Shown here piece by piece: positions 35,936-44,876 of a stretch of 64,000 nucleotides of DNA. The notes beneath the pieces are model-generated. The model did not search any database. It was not told the DNA's origin and worked only from the letters and a program-made list of their open reading frames with translations. Where the stretch lies: contig JAHBYI010000001.1 in assembly GCA_019636035.1 (NCBI GenBank), positions 365,508 to 429,507 of the forward strand, in the 5' to 3' direction. The number at the start of each line of letters is the position of its first letter. The first letter of the stretch is position 1. The translations under genes were made by a program, and so were the position numbers. This DNA is from Candidatus Paracaedibacteraceae bacterium. GTDB taxonomy: Bacteria > Pseudomonadota > Alphaproteobacteria > Paracaedibacterales > Paracaedibacteraceae.

Positions 35936-36400
35936 TTACCGAATCTCTTGAAAAACACAATCTTTGAAATTGAGCTGTGACCAAGACTCAATCGTTGTAT
36001 CAAAACAGGCAATCTGAGCTGTCCCCATAGTCATCGACACAGGAACAGAACTCAGGCCTAAAAATTCGGATACCCCCGGATTATGGGCAATGATAAAAAC
36101 AGATTGTGTCGCATCAGGTAATAATCGGATTTCTTCTAGAACTGTTTCCGCAGGCGCATGGTATAAACTATCCAAAAAGTGATAAGCCGTTGACGGCAGA
36201 AAAAGGTCAGCGATCCCTGCACAGGTCTGGCGCGTCCGCGTTGCCGTAGAACATAAGACAGCACTGACACCGTCAAAGAACCCCACGTTCTTAGCACACA
36301 AAACCTCAAGCTGTTTGCGACCTTCAAGATTCAAGGGGCGGTCAAAATCCGCAAATCCATGGGATGCGGAGGCATGGCGCATAAGATATAAGTGTTTCAT
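35936..36400 (-). CDS. SixA-like histidine phosphatase family protein
   Basis: A 154-residue member of the histidine phosphatase (phosphoglycerate mutase-like) superfamily. The active-site LMRHASAS motif is at residues 6-13, SSTATRTRQT-like CSTATRTRQT follows, and the second catalytic His is in IIAHNPGVSEF. SixA removes phosphate from histidine phosphotransfer proteins; other substrates are possible for this family. It overlaps prmA by four bases. Confidence 0.85.
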   Translation of the reverse strand: MKHLYLMRHASASHGFADFDRPLNLEGRKQLEVLCAKNVGFFDGVSAVLCSTATRTRQTCAGIADLFLPSTAYHFLDSLYHAPAETVLEEIRLLPDATQSVFIIAHNPGVSEFLGLSSVPVSMTMGTAQIACFDTTIESWSQLNFKDCVFQEIR

Positions 36401-37272
36401 TTTTTTTCAAAAACCAACGCTGCCCAGTCACCAATCAGGTGCTGTTCAATAAAATTAAACCCAACAGCCTCATAGGCTTGACGAACCTGATCAATCTGAC
36501 GGGTCAATAATCCGGACAGAACGACCCTTCCGTGTAAAGCAACGCAATCTGCCATATCCGGTGCCATCTCACATAAAGGAGCTGCCAGGATATTGGCTGC
36601 AACCAGGTCAAACAGGCCTTGTTCCTTAACAACAGTTCCGTCAAATCCCTCGTTACATAGGCAAGATACCAAATCATCACACGTGTTTAATTCAGCATTT
36701 CGGGTTGCAACACGAACAGATTCAGGATCATTATCAACCGCCAAAACAGGAATAGTCCAAAGCTTGGCAATAGCCATCGCCAAGATGCCTGAACCGCATC
36801 CCATATCCAAAGGCTTCTTAAATGTCATTCCTTCGCGGTGCATTTTCGTCAACGCTTCGATACACGCTGTCGTGGTTTCGTGTTCGCCTGAACCAAAAGC
36901 TGTCGCTGCATTAATTTCCAAGCCAATCAAACCATCGGGGATTTCACCTTTGGTATGGCTGCCATAGACGTAAAAATGACCGATCTGACGTGGCGGGAAA
37001 TTCTTCCATGTTTGCTCAAGCCAGTCGGTTTCAGGCAAAACCTCAACCGTAATCTGAGGGGCAGCAAACTGATGTTGAGCTGCTGCTTGCACGAGGATCG
37101 ATTGAATCAAATCCAGATCATGGGCATCAGACACAGTTGCCTCAAAAACCCAATGATCCGTATCTTCATCAATTTCATGCCACGAGACGGCCAATACCTG
37201 TTCATCGAGCGCATCTCCGAAAATAAGAGCGGCCGCCGATGTCGTTGGAAATGATATTTTCTTTAAGTTCAT
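36397..37272 (-). CDS. prmA: Ribosomal protein L11 methyltransferase
   Basis: A 291-residue SAM-dependent methyltransferase acting on ribosomal L11. The N-terminal substrate domain is divergent. The catalytic domain shows FGSGEHETTTACIEAL, SAM motif LDMGCGSGILAMA, DNDPESVRVA and the ANILAAPL segment (NILA motif). It is coupled to the sixA-like gene. Upstream lies a short gap (37273-37464) with no recognisable feature. Confidence 0.93.
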   Translation of the reverse strand: MNLKKISFPTTSAAALIFGDALDEQVLAVSWHEIDEDTDHWVFEATVSDAHDLDLIQSILVQAAAQHQFAAPQITVEVLPETDWLEQTWKNFPPRQIGHFYVYGSHTKGEIPDGLIGLEINAATAFGSGEHETTTACIEALTKMHREGMTFKKPLDMGCGSGILAMAIAKLWTIPVLAVDNDPESVRVATRNAELNTCDDLVSCLCNEGFDGTVVKEQGLFDLVAANILAAPLCEMAPDMADCVALHGRVVLSGLLTRQIDQVRQAYEAVGFNFIEQHLIGDWAALVFEKK

Positions 37273-37464
37273 GGGACTCTGTCAAATTAAAATTATTTTT
37301 CAACAGTGTACATGAATAGACGGTCCGAGCACAGTGTTTTGTGATAGAGAAAGATTTCCTATAATCACGGGGTGGTGCACACCTAAAAATTGAATAAAAG
37401 GAATCCACATTCACAATTTTAAAAAACAAGGTAAAAGAGATAAGATAAGGTTTATATTACCATA

Positions 37465-38511
37465 CTAATCCTCACCTGACACAGATCTTTCACTATTAGA
37501 AAGTTCTTCTTCTAAAACATCTAAAGCTTTTTGAGAAAATTCTGCTGTAGACTCATCGCCATACTCAACAAGATTATAAAGGTCCTTTATCATCGGATTT
37601 TTAATTTTATCTTGTAGTCTCCTCATAAAGAGAAAGGCGAGCTTGGGGTCAATGTGTTTTGTGCTGGCGTCAAAGGGTAAAGTAGTACTGATAAGATGGG
37701 TTAACTGAATAATACTAAGAAACGATTGTAATTCATTAGATGGGTCTAAAAAGGCATCATCTCCCGCAGGATAAAATGTAATAGGACAATAGTCCATCCA
37801 ACGTATTGCAGATCCTGCTTTGAAATTTGCCTTCAACGAAGGATAATTATACCAAGGGGATATTTTCGAGTATATACCTTTAAATTCACGATAAATTACC
37901 CCCTCTGCAACAAATGGTTTTCCCAAAGCGGGATCAATAACATTTCTCATGACACCCGTTAAAGCTTCAGGAGCATAACCTTTACCTCTAAACTTACTGA
38001 GTATATATGTACCTTTCTCAATTCTTCCAGATCTTACACTCTGGCAAAAAATAAATTTCCCAACTAACTCATTTGTTTGCCTATCAAAAATAATATAATT
38101 AGGAAAACTATCTAGCTGACTATAAACGCCGGTTTTTTCTTTCGCTTTAAAGTTCTCTCTGTCTTTTTCCTGAATCCGTTCATGCTGAGATTCAAAAACT
38201 GGATCAAGTACATCATCCCCTAAGAGCATATCAATGTTATGAGGTGTATTGAAGTTATCAGGGTAAACACTGGTAGAACTTCCTGAGAACCATGGATTTC
38301 TCCAGCCACAATCTTGATAAATAGCCAGATAACAAGTCGTATCTTTTTCAGCTGAATCTATCAATTCTAATCTAAGATTGTCAGTCTCAAATAATTTACA
38401 AGAAACATATGGCTGTAAAGGACCGTTTGAGCTAGACGAGGGGATTGAATCAGCCCCACGACAGGTTTCAAAAATCGAAAATAAACTAATAACTAAGATG
38501 ATCTTCTTCAT
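37465..38511 (-). CDS. Secreted protein with GNAT acetyltransferase-like domain
   Basis: A 348-residue protein with an N-terminal signal peptide (MKKIILVISLFSIFETCRGA). The mature region (~45-235) reads like a GNAT domain: LRLELIDSAEKDT at the start, YIIFDRQTNELVGKFIF, then the acetyl-CoA-binding RGKGYAPEAL segment near residue 174 and a later NYPSLKANFKAGS, which resembles the N-x-x-S-x-x-x-x-x-K-x-G end motif. The C-terminal ~100 residues are helical and unrecognised. Because acetyl-CoA is absent from the periplasm, secretion to a host cell is a possible explanation, but this is inference. It is AT-rich relative to neighbours. Confidence 0.55.
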   Translation of the reverse strand: MKKIILVISLFSIFETCRGADSIPSSSSNGPLQPYVSCKLFETDNLRLELIDSAEKDTTCYLAIYQDCGWRNPWFSGSSTSVYPDNFNTPHNIDMLLGDDVLDPVFESQHERIQEKDRENFKAKEKTGVYSQLDSFPNYIIFDRQTNELVGKFIFCQSVRSGRIEKGTYILSKFRGKGYAPEALTGVMRNVIDPALGKPFVAEGVIYREFKGIYSKISPWYNYPSLKANFKAGSAIRWMDYCPITFYPAGDDAFLDPSNELQSFLSIIQLTHLISTTLPFDASTKHIDPKLAFLFMRRLQDKIKNPMIKDLYNLVEYGDESTAEFSQKALDVLEEELSNSERSVSGED

Positions 38512-38680
38512 AAACTTTATTTCTCAGGAAAATTATACCTTCATTTAGAATGATTGGGTTTCATCTAATAAATTTCAATATTTTATATGAATCAAACAGA
38601 ATGTATATTTATCCGATTAACAATTGTTTTGGGAACAATACTCCCCTACTCCACAGCTTATTCAAAAATTGCTAAAAATA

Positions 38681-38744
38681 TGTTCCTAAACCTTGTTCCT
38701 AATTATTTGTTCTGTTATAGTTAACAAAAATCCTTTTAGGAACA
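38681..38744. promoter_or_regulatory. Repeated and inverted TGTTCCTA motifs before the recombinase gene (possible res site/promoter)
   Basis: TGTTCCTA occurs at 38681 and again at 38694 as direct repeats, and its complement TAGGAACA at 38737-38744, six bases before the gene start. Serine resolvases usually bind inverted 12-bp half sites next to their own gene. The arrangement fits, but subsite lengths could not be confirmed. Confidence 0.4.
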
Positions 38745-38749
38745 CTTTC

Positions 38750-39328
38750 ATGCTCGTAGGTTATGCTCGTGTCTCAACACTAGATCAAAATCCAGAAATG
38801 CAGATCGATGCACTTAAAGCCGCTGGTTGTGAAAAAATCTTTATCGAAAAATTATCCGGTTCAAAGGATGATCGTCCCCAGCTTAAAGCTGCAATGGATT
38901 ACATAAGAAATGGAGACACGCTCGTCATATGGAAACTTTCCAGACTAGCTCGCTCTATCACTCAAGTCATCAGTACAGTCAAAGAACTTGAAACTCGGAA
39001 TATTGGCCTTAAGATATTGACTCAAAAAATTGATACCACAAGCCCTGAAGGCCGGCTATTTTTTCATATGACAGCAGCCTTTGACCAGTTCCAAAGAGAA
39101 CTTATTGTTGAAAATACGAAAGCAGGTCTTAAGGCAGCTCGTAACAGAGGCCGAGTTGGTGGGAGGCCCCCTGCCCTGACAGAAGAAAAAATTAAGACTG
39201 CTCGCGCAATGCTTAAAGATAAAGAGAGCTATCCTTTTATTAGTGATATTATAAAATCATTAGGCATTGGAAGAACCGCTTTCTACAGGTATTTTTCACC
39301 CGATGAAATTGAGTATATACGAGGATAA
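38750..39328 (+). CDS. Serine recombinase of the resolvase/invertase family
   Basis: A 192-residue small serine recombinase. The catalytic Ser9 lies in GYARVSTLDQNP, and the LSGSKDDRPQL, LVIWKLSRLARS and FDQFQRELI segments are intact. A C-terminal helix-turn-helix (RVGGRPPALTEEKI...IIKSLGIGRTAFYRYF) binds DNA. ATG 38750 follows TTTTAGGA and replaces an in-frame codon 57 bases upstream. It lies next to a defence-type region and may have mobilised it, although no transposase is present. It diverges from the secreted GNAT gene. Confidence 0.93.
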   Translation: MLVGYARVSTLDQNPEMQIDALKAAGCEKIFIEKLSGSKDDRPQLKAAMDYIRNGDTLVIWKLSRLARSITQVISTVKELETRNIGLKILTQKIDTTSPEGRLFFHMTAAFDQFQRELIVENTKAGLKAARNRGRVGGRPPALTEEKIKTARAMLKDKESYPFISDIIKSLGIGRTAFYRYFSPDEIEYIRG

Positions 39329-39335
39329 TCAAAGC

Positions 39336-40352
39336 TCATCTCTGAGATAGATTATAAATCCACAGCATAGCCGAATGTATAAATCTAAGTTCCTGTTCCA
39401 TAGTTAATTTTGGCATCACCTCATCTCCCAAACCATGTCCGTGCCAATTTCTTATTCTGAACAGTGCTGTTAACTCATCAAATTCATCTTTTATAATTAC
39501 TTGTTTACTAGAAAGAGTATTTAGATATGCATTTGCAGTTTTTTCATTTCCGCTCTTTATTTTCTTTTCTTTACAAATAATTTTAATCATGCTTTCCAGT
39601 GCTTTTGCTGCATAAAATGCCGAATCCCTCTCTCTCGACTCATACCTATCAAAAGCAGTTAACATGTCTGTTTCAATATTTTTATATTTTGAATCAGACA
39701 CCAACTCCCAAAATGGTGTAGATACTCTCTCTTCTACTAATGAATCAGTATCTTTTTGAAAAAAACCATTATGGTATGTCAGCGATAACTTATGTTGTTT
39801 TAGTCTATCTTTAATTTCTGTCCGCATTAATTGAAGAGCTCTTTGCTTACTAACAAGGTAGCCTCTTGACTTGGATAATAGTTCTTCCCCATCATTATGA
39901 TAATTCGTTCCAGATTTTTGTGATAAATCCTTTATATAATCTGACCTAATAGTATAAACGGGGATTTGCTCTCCTAAGAATTGAATTTCATTAATAAAAT
40001 GTGACTCCATCTCCCTAAAGATAAGTTCAAACAGACTCATTTTATCAACACAGTCTACCGTTTCGTCATAAATAAAATTTTCTACGATTCTATCGTTTAA
40101 AATCCCATATAACTCCTTGTAATCAGCCTTATCCAGTGTTTTATATCCCATTTCGTTACACAAAATTCTCTGAGATTGTTGTAAAATATGGTTTGATTTA
40201 TTTGAATAGTCTCCTTCGTAAGGGTATTTATCAATCCTTACATTCAGTGGCTTAGAACATTCTATGGTTAGATTTAAAAATTGAATAAATAGTATGTTGG
40301 GAGTGCTGAAATTTGCACTAATAGCTCTATTTGAAAAAATATCAACAATCAT
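39336..40352 (-). CDS. STM4504/CBY_0614-like protein with Abi-type C-terminal domain
   Basis: A 338-residue protein. The N-terminus (IVDIFSNR) and layout resemble the STM4504/CBY_0614 family. The C-terminal ~90 residues resemble the abortive-infection C-terminal (AbiJ/Abi_C-like) fold, with a helical ALESMIKIICKEKKI segment and an RNWHGHGLG motif near residue 303. Such domains are found in phage-defence proteins, but biochemical function is not established. It converges with the recombinase gene and lies outside the znuB repeat bracketing the RM genes. Assignment is by motif pattern only. Confidence 0.5.
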   Translation of the reverse strand: MIVDIFSNRAISANFSTPNILFIQFLNLTIECSKPLNVRIDKYPYEGDYSNKSNHILQQSQRILCNEMGYKTLDKADYKELYGILNDRIVENFIYDETVDCVDKMSLFELIFREMESHFINEIQFLGEQIPVYTIRSDYIKDLSQKSGTNYHNDGEELLSKSRGYLVSKQRALQLMRTEIKDRLKQHKLSLTYHNGFFQKDTDSLVEERVSTPFWELVSDSKYKNIETDMLTAFDRYESRERDSAFYAAKALESMIKIICKEKKIKSGNEKTANAYLNTLSSKQVIIKDEFDELTALFRIRNWHGHGLGDEVMPKLTMEQELRFIHSAMLWIYNLSQR

Positions 40353-40451
40353 ATTAACTATTGTAAAAGAAGAAAGATTATTCCCATGGTCTCATATAAA
40401 TTATAGTCCTCCAAAACTTTTCTTAATTTACTTATATTTCTTGTAAAAGTC

Positions 40452-40473
40452 TCATAAAACGGTCGTTTTATGA
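40452..40473. promoter_or_regulatory. Perfect 22-bp dyad upstream of the STM4504-like gene
   Basis: TCATAAAACG-GT-CGTTTTATGA is a perfect inverted repeat about 100 bases before the start codon of the minus-strand gene ending at 39336. With a 2-base centre it cannot be a hairpin loop but suits a dimeric repressor. It lies in the 300-base gap that also holds the znuB-like remnant. Confidence 0.4.
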
Positions 40474-40512
40474 TTTTAAGAATCCCCTTTATCATCGCGA
40501 GAACAGTTGAGC

Positions 40513-40613
40513 TAAACTACCCCAACACCGTCTTTTGCTGCAACGTCTTATAGCTTAGCACGGTTAGGTACACCACACCGCACAACAGGATGATGGTGGG
40601 GCCGGATGGCCAG
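40513..40613 (-). pseudogene. Duplicate 3' end of znuB (31 codons plus stop)
   Basis: This 101-base stretch matches 44873-44973, the 3' end of znuB, with few differences. Translated on the minus strand it gives PSGPTIILLCGVVYLTVLSYK and on through QQKTVLG to a TAG stop. Only one residue differs from the real ZnuB C-terminus (Leu for Val); the other differences are synonymous or in the last codons. Homology stops abruptly at 40613/44973. It is a displaced gene tail on the far side of the RM island. Confidence 0.9.
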
Positions 40614-40652
40614 CAGTATCTATTAGTTTATGAAAAGCATCTGGCACCCAAA

Positions 40653-42575
40653 TTATTCCCCCATATTATAGAAAAATTTATCTTTAGGGAGTTTTATATT
40701 AGGTATCCAGAAAGGTTCTTTCCCCCATTTCTCGCCCGTAATCTTGTATATAGTCAATACTGTTTTGTTAGGGAATTCATCACCTAATCTTCTATCATTA
40801 GGAGATAGTAACGTACCTGTGCCTTTACCAATGTCTCTCCCTCTTCTAAGGATTAATATGGCATCTTTTTGATCTTTATCCTGAATTGACTCAATGCATT
40901 TAATGTAAGCTTCATTAGGCCAATCATTTTTAAACTCAGATTCACACAATTTAACTATTTTTTTTATGGTTCCTAAATCAACAGTATGATAATCATCTTT
41001 ATCTGATAACTCTTTAAGAAGGTCATCAATCTGTAAAGTATTCTTTTCTGTTGGGAAGCTCGGAAAGTGGTTTACGCCACCAACAATAATCTCAACCTTT
41101 TTCTTGTTAACTACTGTCTGTCTTGTAGGGTTAACATTTTTAGGATAAATGAGTCTTAATCCTTCAGGGCCATTTTTTTCAAGATATTCAATCATGGCAT
41201 TGTTAGCATTGTTTAATTCTGCAAAGAGTTTGAACAAGCTAGGTGGAATAAATACGCGAACTAAGTTGGAGTCTCTATCGTACCCAAAAGCCCGACAATG
41301 CTGCCAGTATGTATCCGCTTGTGGCTTTTTAGATTTCCTGCAGTAATAGGTTGTCTGTAGGTTGGGGAATGTTACTCCTCTACCTAAGGAATTTCCACCA
41401 ATTACAATATTGATGCCTTTTTCGAAATCTATATCAAACTTAGCTTTAGAGTTCATAACCGATAGGGTTATTTTTTCATTTTCTAGCATATCTGATATAA
41501 ATTTATGACATTCTTCAAAATCAGTAATGTCTGGTTTTGAGTTCTGTAAATCTATCCAAGCATCTTTCAAGACTTCTGTAAATGTTTCATTATTTCTAAT
41601 GCTATACAATAGATCGTTAAGGATCTCACCAATACGCTCAGCTATAGTTTCATGATCTGAAATGCTAACACTTGGATGAACTAGGAAGTTACATGAAGAA
41701 CGACTTTTGTTGATGTGGATATCTGCTGATGCTATCAAAAAACTAGCTATAGCACTTTGCATTCCATCAGGAACACTCGAATCATCTTCTCTTAAATCCG
41801 TTAGTTCTTCTTCGCCAGTAAATTTGATGGCAAATGGGATTTGATTCTCAGTGTAAGGTTCAGTAGTTCTATAAAAAAAGTTACCACCTAAATACCCAGT
41901 CCCAGGTTTAAAGTAATAAACAAACTCTGGCTTGTAGCCGGAAAACTGCTCTTGTAGAAAGAGTGATTGTGGGGTCGCTGTAACCTGCAAATAGAAGCTG
42001 CTATTTGAGAGTCCACGTATATCTGTTATTTTTTGACTTATAGAACTAGCTTCACTGTCTTTATTGACTTTTGTGTTCAGGCTGGCTGCATCACTTTCAT
42101 CATCAATAATGAAGACGGGTCTACCATTTAAAAATTTTGACGAAATCAGGTTGTTTTTCCACGTCTCCAAAACCCTAACATTCTTTTTTAAAATTAGAAC
42201 AACTGGTTTTCTCATCTCATTTGCAAGAAACCTTATATCATCCTGCTCATCACATACGCAAAAAGTATCCAATAATGTCAATGCTCTATGAAAAGTTTGT
42301 TTTTGTAGATAGGTGCTGTCTGTGGTAAGAACAATAAATACCTCAAAATCGTGGTCAGCGGCATCTGCCAGAATGCCCAACATATGACCTGTTTTGCCAC
42401 TCTGAACATTACCCAGTAACAGTCCAGACTTATGACTGTTAAAATCAAAGGGTTGTATATATTTAGGTGAAATATCTGACACAGTTTTTTCAATGGCATC
42501 AGACACCTTGTTAGAAGACGTTTCTTTTGTTAGTTTTATGTAGCTCTTAAAATGCATTATTTTTACCTTCGCCAT
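40653..42575 (-). CDS. Z1-domain superfamily II ATPase/helicase-like protein of the RM island
   Basis: A 640-residue protein with SF2-like motifs: Walker A GNVQSGKT (residues 55-62), Walker B variant IIDDESD (156-162), TATPQ motif III (199-203), a GGNSLGRGVTF segment and a motif-VI-like QHCRAFGYDR. This matches Z1 proteins, which are found in restriction-modification and MutL/MORC-linked systems and are thought to translocate or remodel DNA. It overlaps the upstream nuclease gene by 29 bases, and its 3' end lies 39 bases from the repeat edge. The region is AT-rich. Confidence 0.82.
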   Translation of the reverse strand: MAKVKIMHFKSYIKLTKETSSNKVSDAIEKTVSDISPKYIQPFDFNSHKSGLLLGNVQSGKTGHMLGILADAADHDFEVFIVLTTDSTYLQKQTFHRALTLLDTFCVCDEQDDIRFLANEMRKPVVLILKKNVRVLETWKNNLISSKFLNGRPVFIIDDESDAASLNTKVNKDSEASSISQKITDIRGLSNSSFYLQVTATPQSLFLQEQFSGYKPEFVYYFKPGTGYLGGNFFYRTTEPYTENQIPFAIKFTGEEELTDLREDDSSVPDGMQSAIASFLIASADIHINKSRSSCNFLVHPSVSISDHETIAERIGEILNDLLYSIRNNETFTEVLKDAWIDLQNSKPDITDFEECHKFISDMLENEKITLSVMNSKAKFDIDFEKGINIVIGGNSLGRGVTFPNLQTTYYCRKSKKPQADTYWQHCRAFGYDRDSNLVRVFIPPSLFKLFAELNNANNAMIEYLEKNGPEGLRLIYPKNVNPTRQTVVNKKKVEIIVGGVNHFPSFPTEKNTLQIDDLLKELSDKDDYHTVDLGTIKKIVKLCESEFKNDWPNEAYIKCIESIQDKDQKDAILILRRGRDIGKGTGTLLSPNDRRLGDEFPNKTVLTIYKITGEKWGKEPFWIPNIKLPKDKFFYNMGE

Positions 42576-43647
42576 CTCGACTAAAATCTAAAAACCATTG
42601 ATCAGGATCATCTGTAGGAATCATCTCTATATAATCACGTCCATATTGTTTCAATACGCTTTCAGTAACCTTTTGATCAACCATAAGAACACCTGCATTT
42701 TCTAGTCGCCCCTTCAACCATTTTCCAAGTATTTTTAAATCTCCAACGGATCTAAAGTTTTTGCTATTAGTTCCGCTTATTTTACATTTAAACTGGAAAC
42801 CATCATCAGTGAGAACTGTAATAACACTTTCAGTTTTTGGATAACCAACCTTAGGATACCAGCTTAAATCAGTAATTTTTTTTGGTACAATCAGCTCTAC
42901 TTCGTACCAAGAGCGCCTTCTAATTATTTGGGTTGTTTTATTCTCTCTACCTTTACCGAAATACGCATTAATATTGCTTTGAGGGGCAGTTTCATATCCT
43001 TTGATAGGAAGGTGTATTGTCTTTTCGAGATTTAAACCTTTTTTAAAGCTAGCAATATACTCTTCAGATTCAACCACTTTAACATCTGCTAACCCCTCCA
43101 TCAGATTGTTAGTTGTTTTGAAAGAGTCTATGATTAAATTTTCTGAAGAAATGCTAGGAGATATATCGCTTAATCTTTTTATAAAGCCAGCTAAGTCATT
43201 ATTTAAATCTTGGTTATCGATAAGAATATCTAATTCATATTGCCTAGTAGGTTTATGAGGAAGTATGTTGTTTAGGTTAGAAGAGCCTACAATAGATTTC
43301 ACCTCTCCATTGATGCTCTTAAAAGAATATACTTTGCCATGGTACGGAAAGCTGGTAACCAACTTAACTCCTCCAAGATTATTCTCCGAAAGAAACTTAT
43401 CCATTTCCTTTGCTGCTACATATTGGGCATAAGTGAATTTTTCAAAATAATGCATACCAATAATTAAGTTGCAATATGGGTGGCCTTTTTTATGAATCAA
43501 ATCAGCCAGATGATCTAATGACTTCTCAGAAATGTACCCGATAGCTATATCTAATTGAGTGGAATTTTTAATTAAATCATAAAAAACCTTGTTAAATACA
43601 AGAGTATCAAACTTTGCCGGTTGGTAATTAGAAAGCAGTATTGTCAT
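42547..43647 (-). CDS. NgoFVII-like restriction endonuclease (PLD superfamily)
   Basis: A 366-residue protein. The N-terminal ~170 residues look like the phospholipase D/BfiI-type nuclease domain, with a single HGK element (His103, Lys105) followed by GSSNLN (121-126). The C-terminal half has a LSWYPKVGYPKTES segment similar to the NgoFVII family. These enzymes cut DNA without a metal ion, by a His nucleophile, often as dimers. It lies between the Z1 protein and the methyltransferase. The recognition site is not predictable here. Confidence 0.78.
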   Translation of the reverse strand: MTILLSNYQPAKFDTLVFNKVFYDLIKNSTQLDIAIGYISEKSLDHLADLIHKKGHPYCNLIIGMHYFEKFTYAQYVAAKEMDKFLSENNLGGVKLVTSFPYHGKVYSFKSINGEVKSIVGSSNLNNILPHKPTRQYELDILIDNQDLNNDLAGFIKRLSDISPSISSENLIIDSFKTTNNLMEGLADVKVVESEEYIASFKKGLNLEKTIHLPIKGYETAPQSNINAYFGKGRENKTTQIIRRRSWYEVELIVPKKITDLSWYPKVGYPKTESVITVLTDDGFQFKCKISGTNSKNFRSVGDLKILGKWLKGRLENAGVLMVDQKVTESVLKQYGRDYIEMIPTDDPDQWFLDFSRDGEGKNNAF

Positions 43648-43667
43648 AAGAGGAAACCTTAATATAA

Positions 43668-44783
43668 TTATGCAGCATCAGATGCACGATGGCGCTCAGT
43701 ATCAAATTTAAGTCTATCTTTAACCGTCATAAGTTGAAGCTTCTCACTTAGCTTGTACAAATCAACAGAATCATATTGAGCAGCAAATAGCGGAAGTAAC
43801 GACTTAGCTAATGCATGAACACCCTGAGGGGGAACGGCGTTACCAATTTGGCGTCTAACTTCTGTATTGCTCCCTACAAAATGAAAATCGTCTGGGAATG
43901 ATTGCAATCTTGCGCGCTCTCTATTTGTAAGAGGTCTAGGTTCTGGATAATGATAGCCCCAAGTACCACCTCCACCAGCAGCAATAATTGTTTTTGATGG
44001 CTCAGACCGATGGATCCTACGATAAACATGACTAATCATGCCCTTAACATACAATGGATGATCCTGAGGAATATCCGTGAAATTTCCACCTTCAGGTATA
44101 AGTTTTAACATTTCGATTGTTTTAGGTTTTGGATTCATTTTCTCATTATTAGAGACAATCTGCTCAACTCCTTTTAAAGCATCTCCTGCTGTAATATAAG
44201 GAATTCTGTCTAGTCCATGAGTCGGCTCTGGATGAACAAAATCAAAACCTGTGTCTTTTCTAATACCAACAATTAATACCCTTTCTCTAAATTGAGGAAC
44301 CCCATATTCAGCAAAATTATAAAGTTGAACTTTAACTAAATAGCCCGGCACTATGCTTTCGAAGTCCTTAATAATTGTTTCAATTGCTTTGTTCTTATTG
44401 GCACTTAAAAGTCCTTTAACATTCTCTGCGACAAAAGCTTTAGGTTTTTTAGCATCTATGAAGCGAAGAAAACTTTTATAAAGATTTCCACGTTCCCCAT
44501 TTAATCCAGGGCGTTTCCAGATCATTGAAAAATCTTGACATGGGAAGCCTCCTAAAATGATATCGCAGTCAGGAATAGACCTATCTATATATGGATCAAT
44601 TTTCTCAATGTCTCCACAATACATTATATCCCCGAAGTTATGAGTAAATGTTTTCGCTGCCCATTCGTTAAAATCATTAGCCCATATAGTTTCATAACCA
44701 GATTGCTCAAAGCCTAAGTCAAGCCCACCACATCCAGAGAATAGAGATAACACCTGTGGTTTCGTTTTTTGCTTTTCTGACAT
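43668..44783 (-). CDS. DNA (cytosine-5-)-methyltransferase of the RM island
   Basis: A 371-residue 5mC methyltransferase. It shows motif I LSLFSGCGGLDLG (residues 12-24), the catalytic PCQ loop (Cys82), ENV (120-122), motif VIII QFRERVLIVG and motif X NRERARLQSFPDDF with the QIGNAVPP end. ATG 44783 follows GCGGG; an upstream TTG at 44831 is less likely. It protects host DNA from the linked nuclease. AT-rich compared with znuB, which begins on the other side of a sharp boundary. Confidence 0.92.
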   Translation of the reverse strand: MSEKQKTKPQVLSLFSGCGGLDLGFEQSGYETIWANDFNEWAAKTFTHNFGDIMYCGDIEKIDPYIDRSIPDCDIILGGFPCQDFSMIWKRPGLNGERGNLYKSFLRFIDAKKPKAFVAENVKGLLSANKNKAIETIIKDFESIVPGYLVKVQLYNFAEYGVPQFRERVLIVGIRKDTGFDFVHPEPTHGLDRIPYITAGDALKGVEQIVSNNEKMNPKPKTIEMLKLIPEGGNFTDIPQDHPLYVKGMISHVYRRIHRSEPSKTIIAAGGGGTWGYHYPEPRPLTNRERARLQSFPDDFHFVGSNTEVRRQIGNAVPPQGVHALAKSLLPLFAAQYDSVDLYKLSEKLQLMTVKDRLKFDTERHRASDAA

Positions 44784-44876
44784 TTTTCCCGCCTTTGTGT
44801 TAATATTAATCCACTCATCAATATGCGTCAATGATTAGACGATAATCCCCCCTCTCTCCCTTTAAGAACGGTTAAA

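Noticed and set aside
38512-38680. A gene in the AT-rich gap before the recombinase
   Set aside because: No open frame with a start and ribosome-binding site; only AT-rich sequence seen.
40590-40787. 65-residue ORF at the RM island edge
   Set aside because: It overlaps the znuB remnant and the antisense of the Z1 gene's 3' end; no ribosome-binding site.
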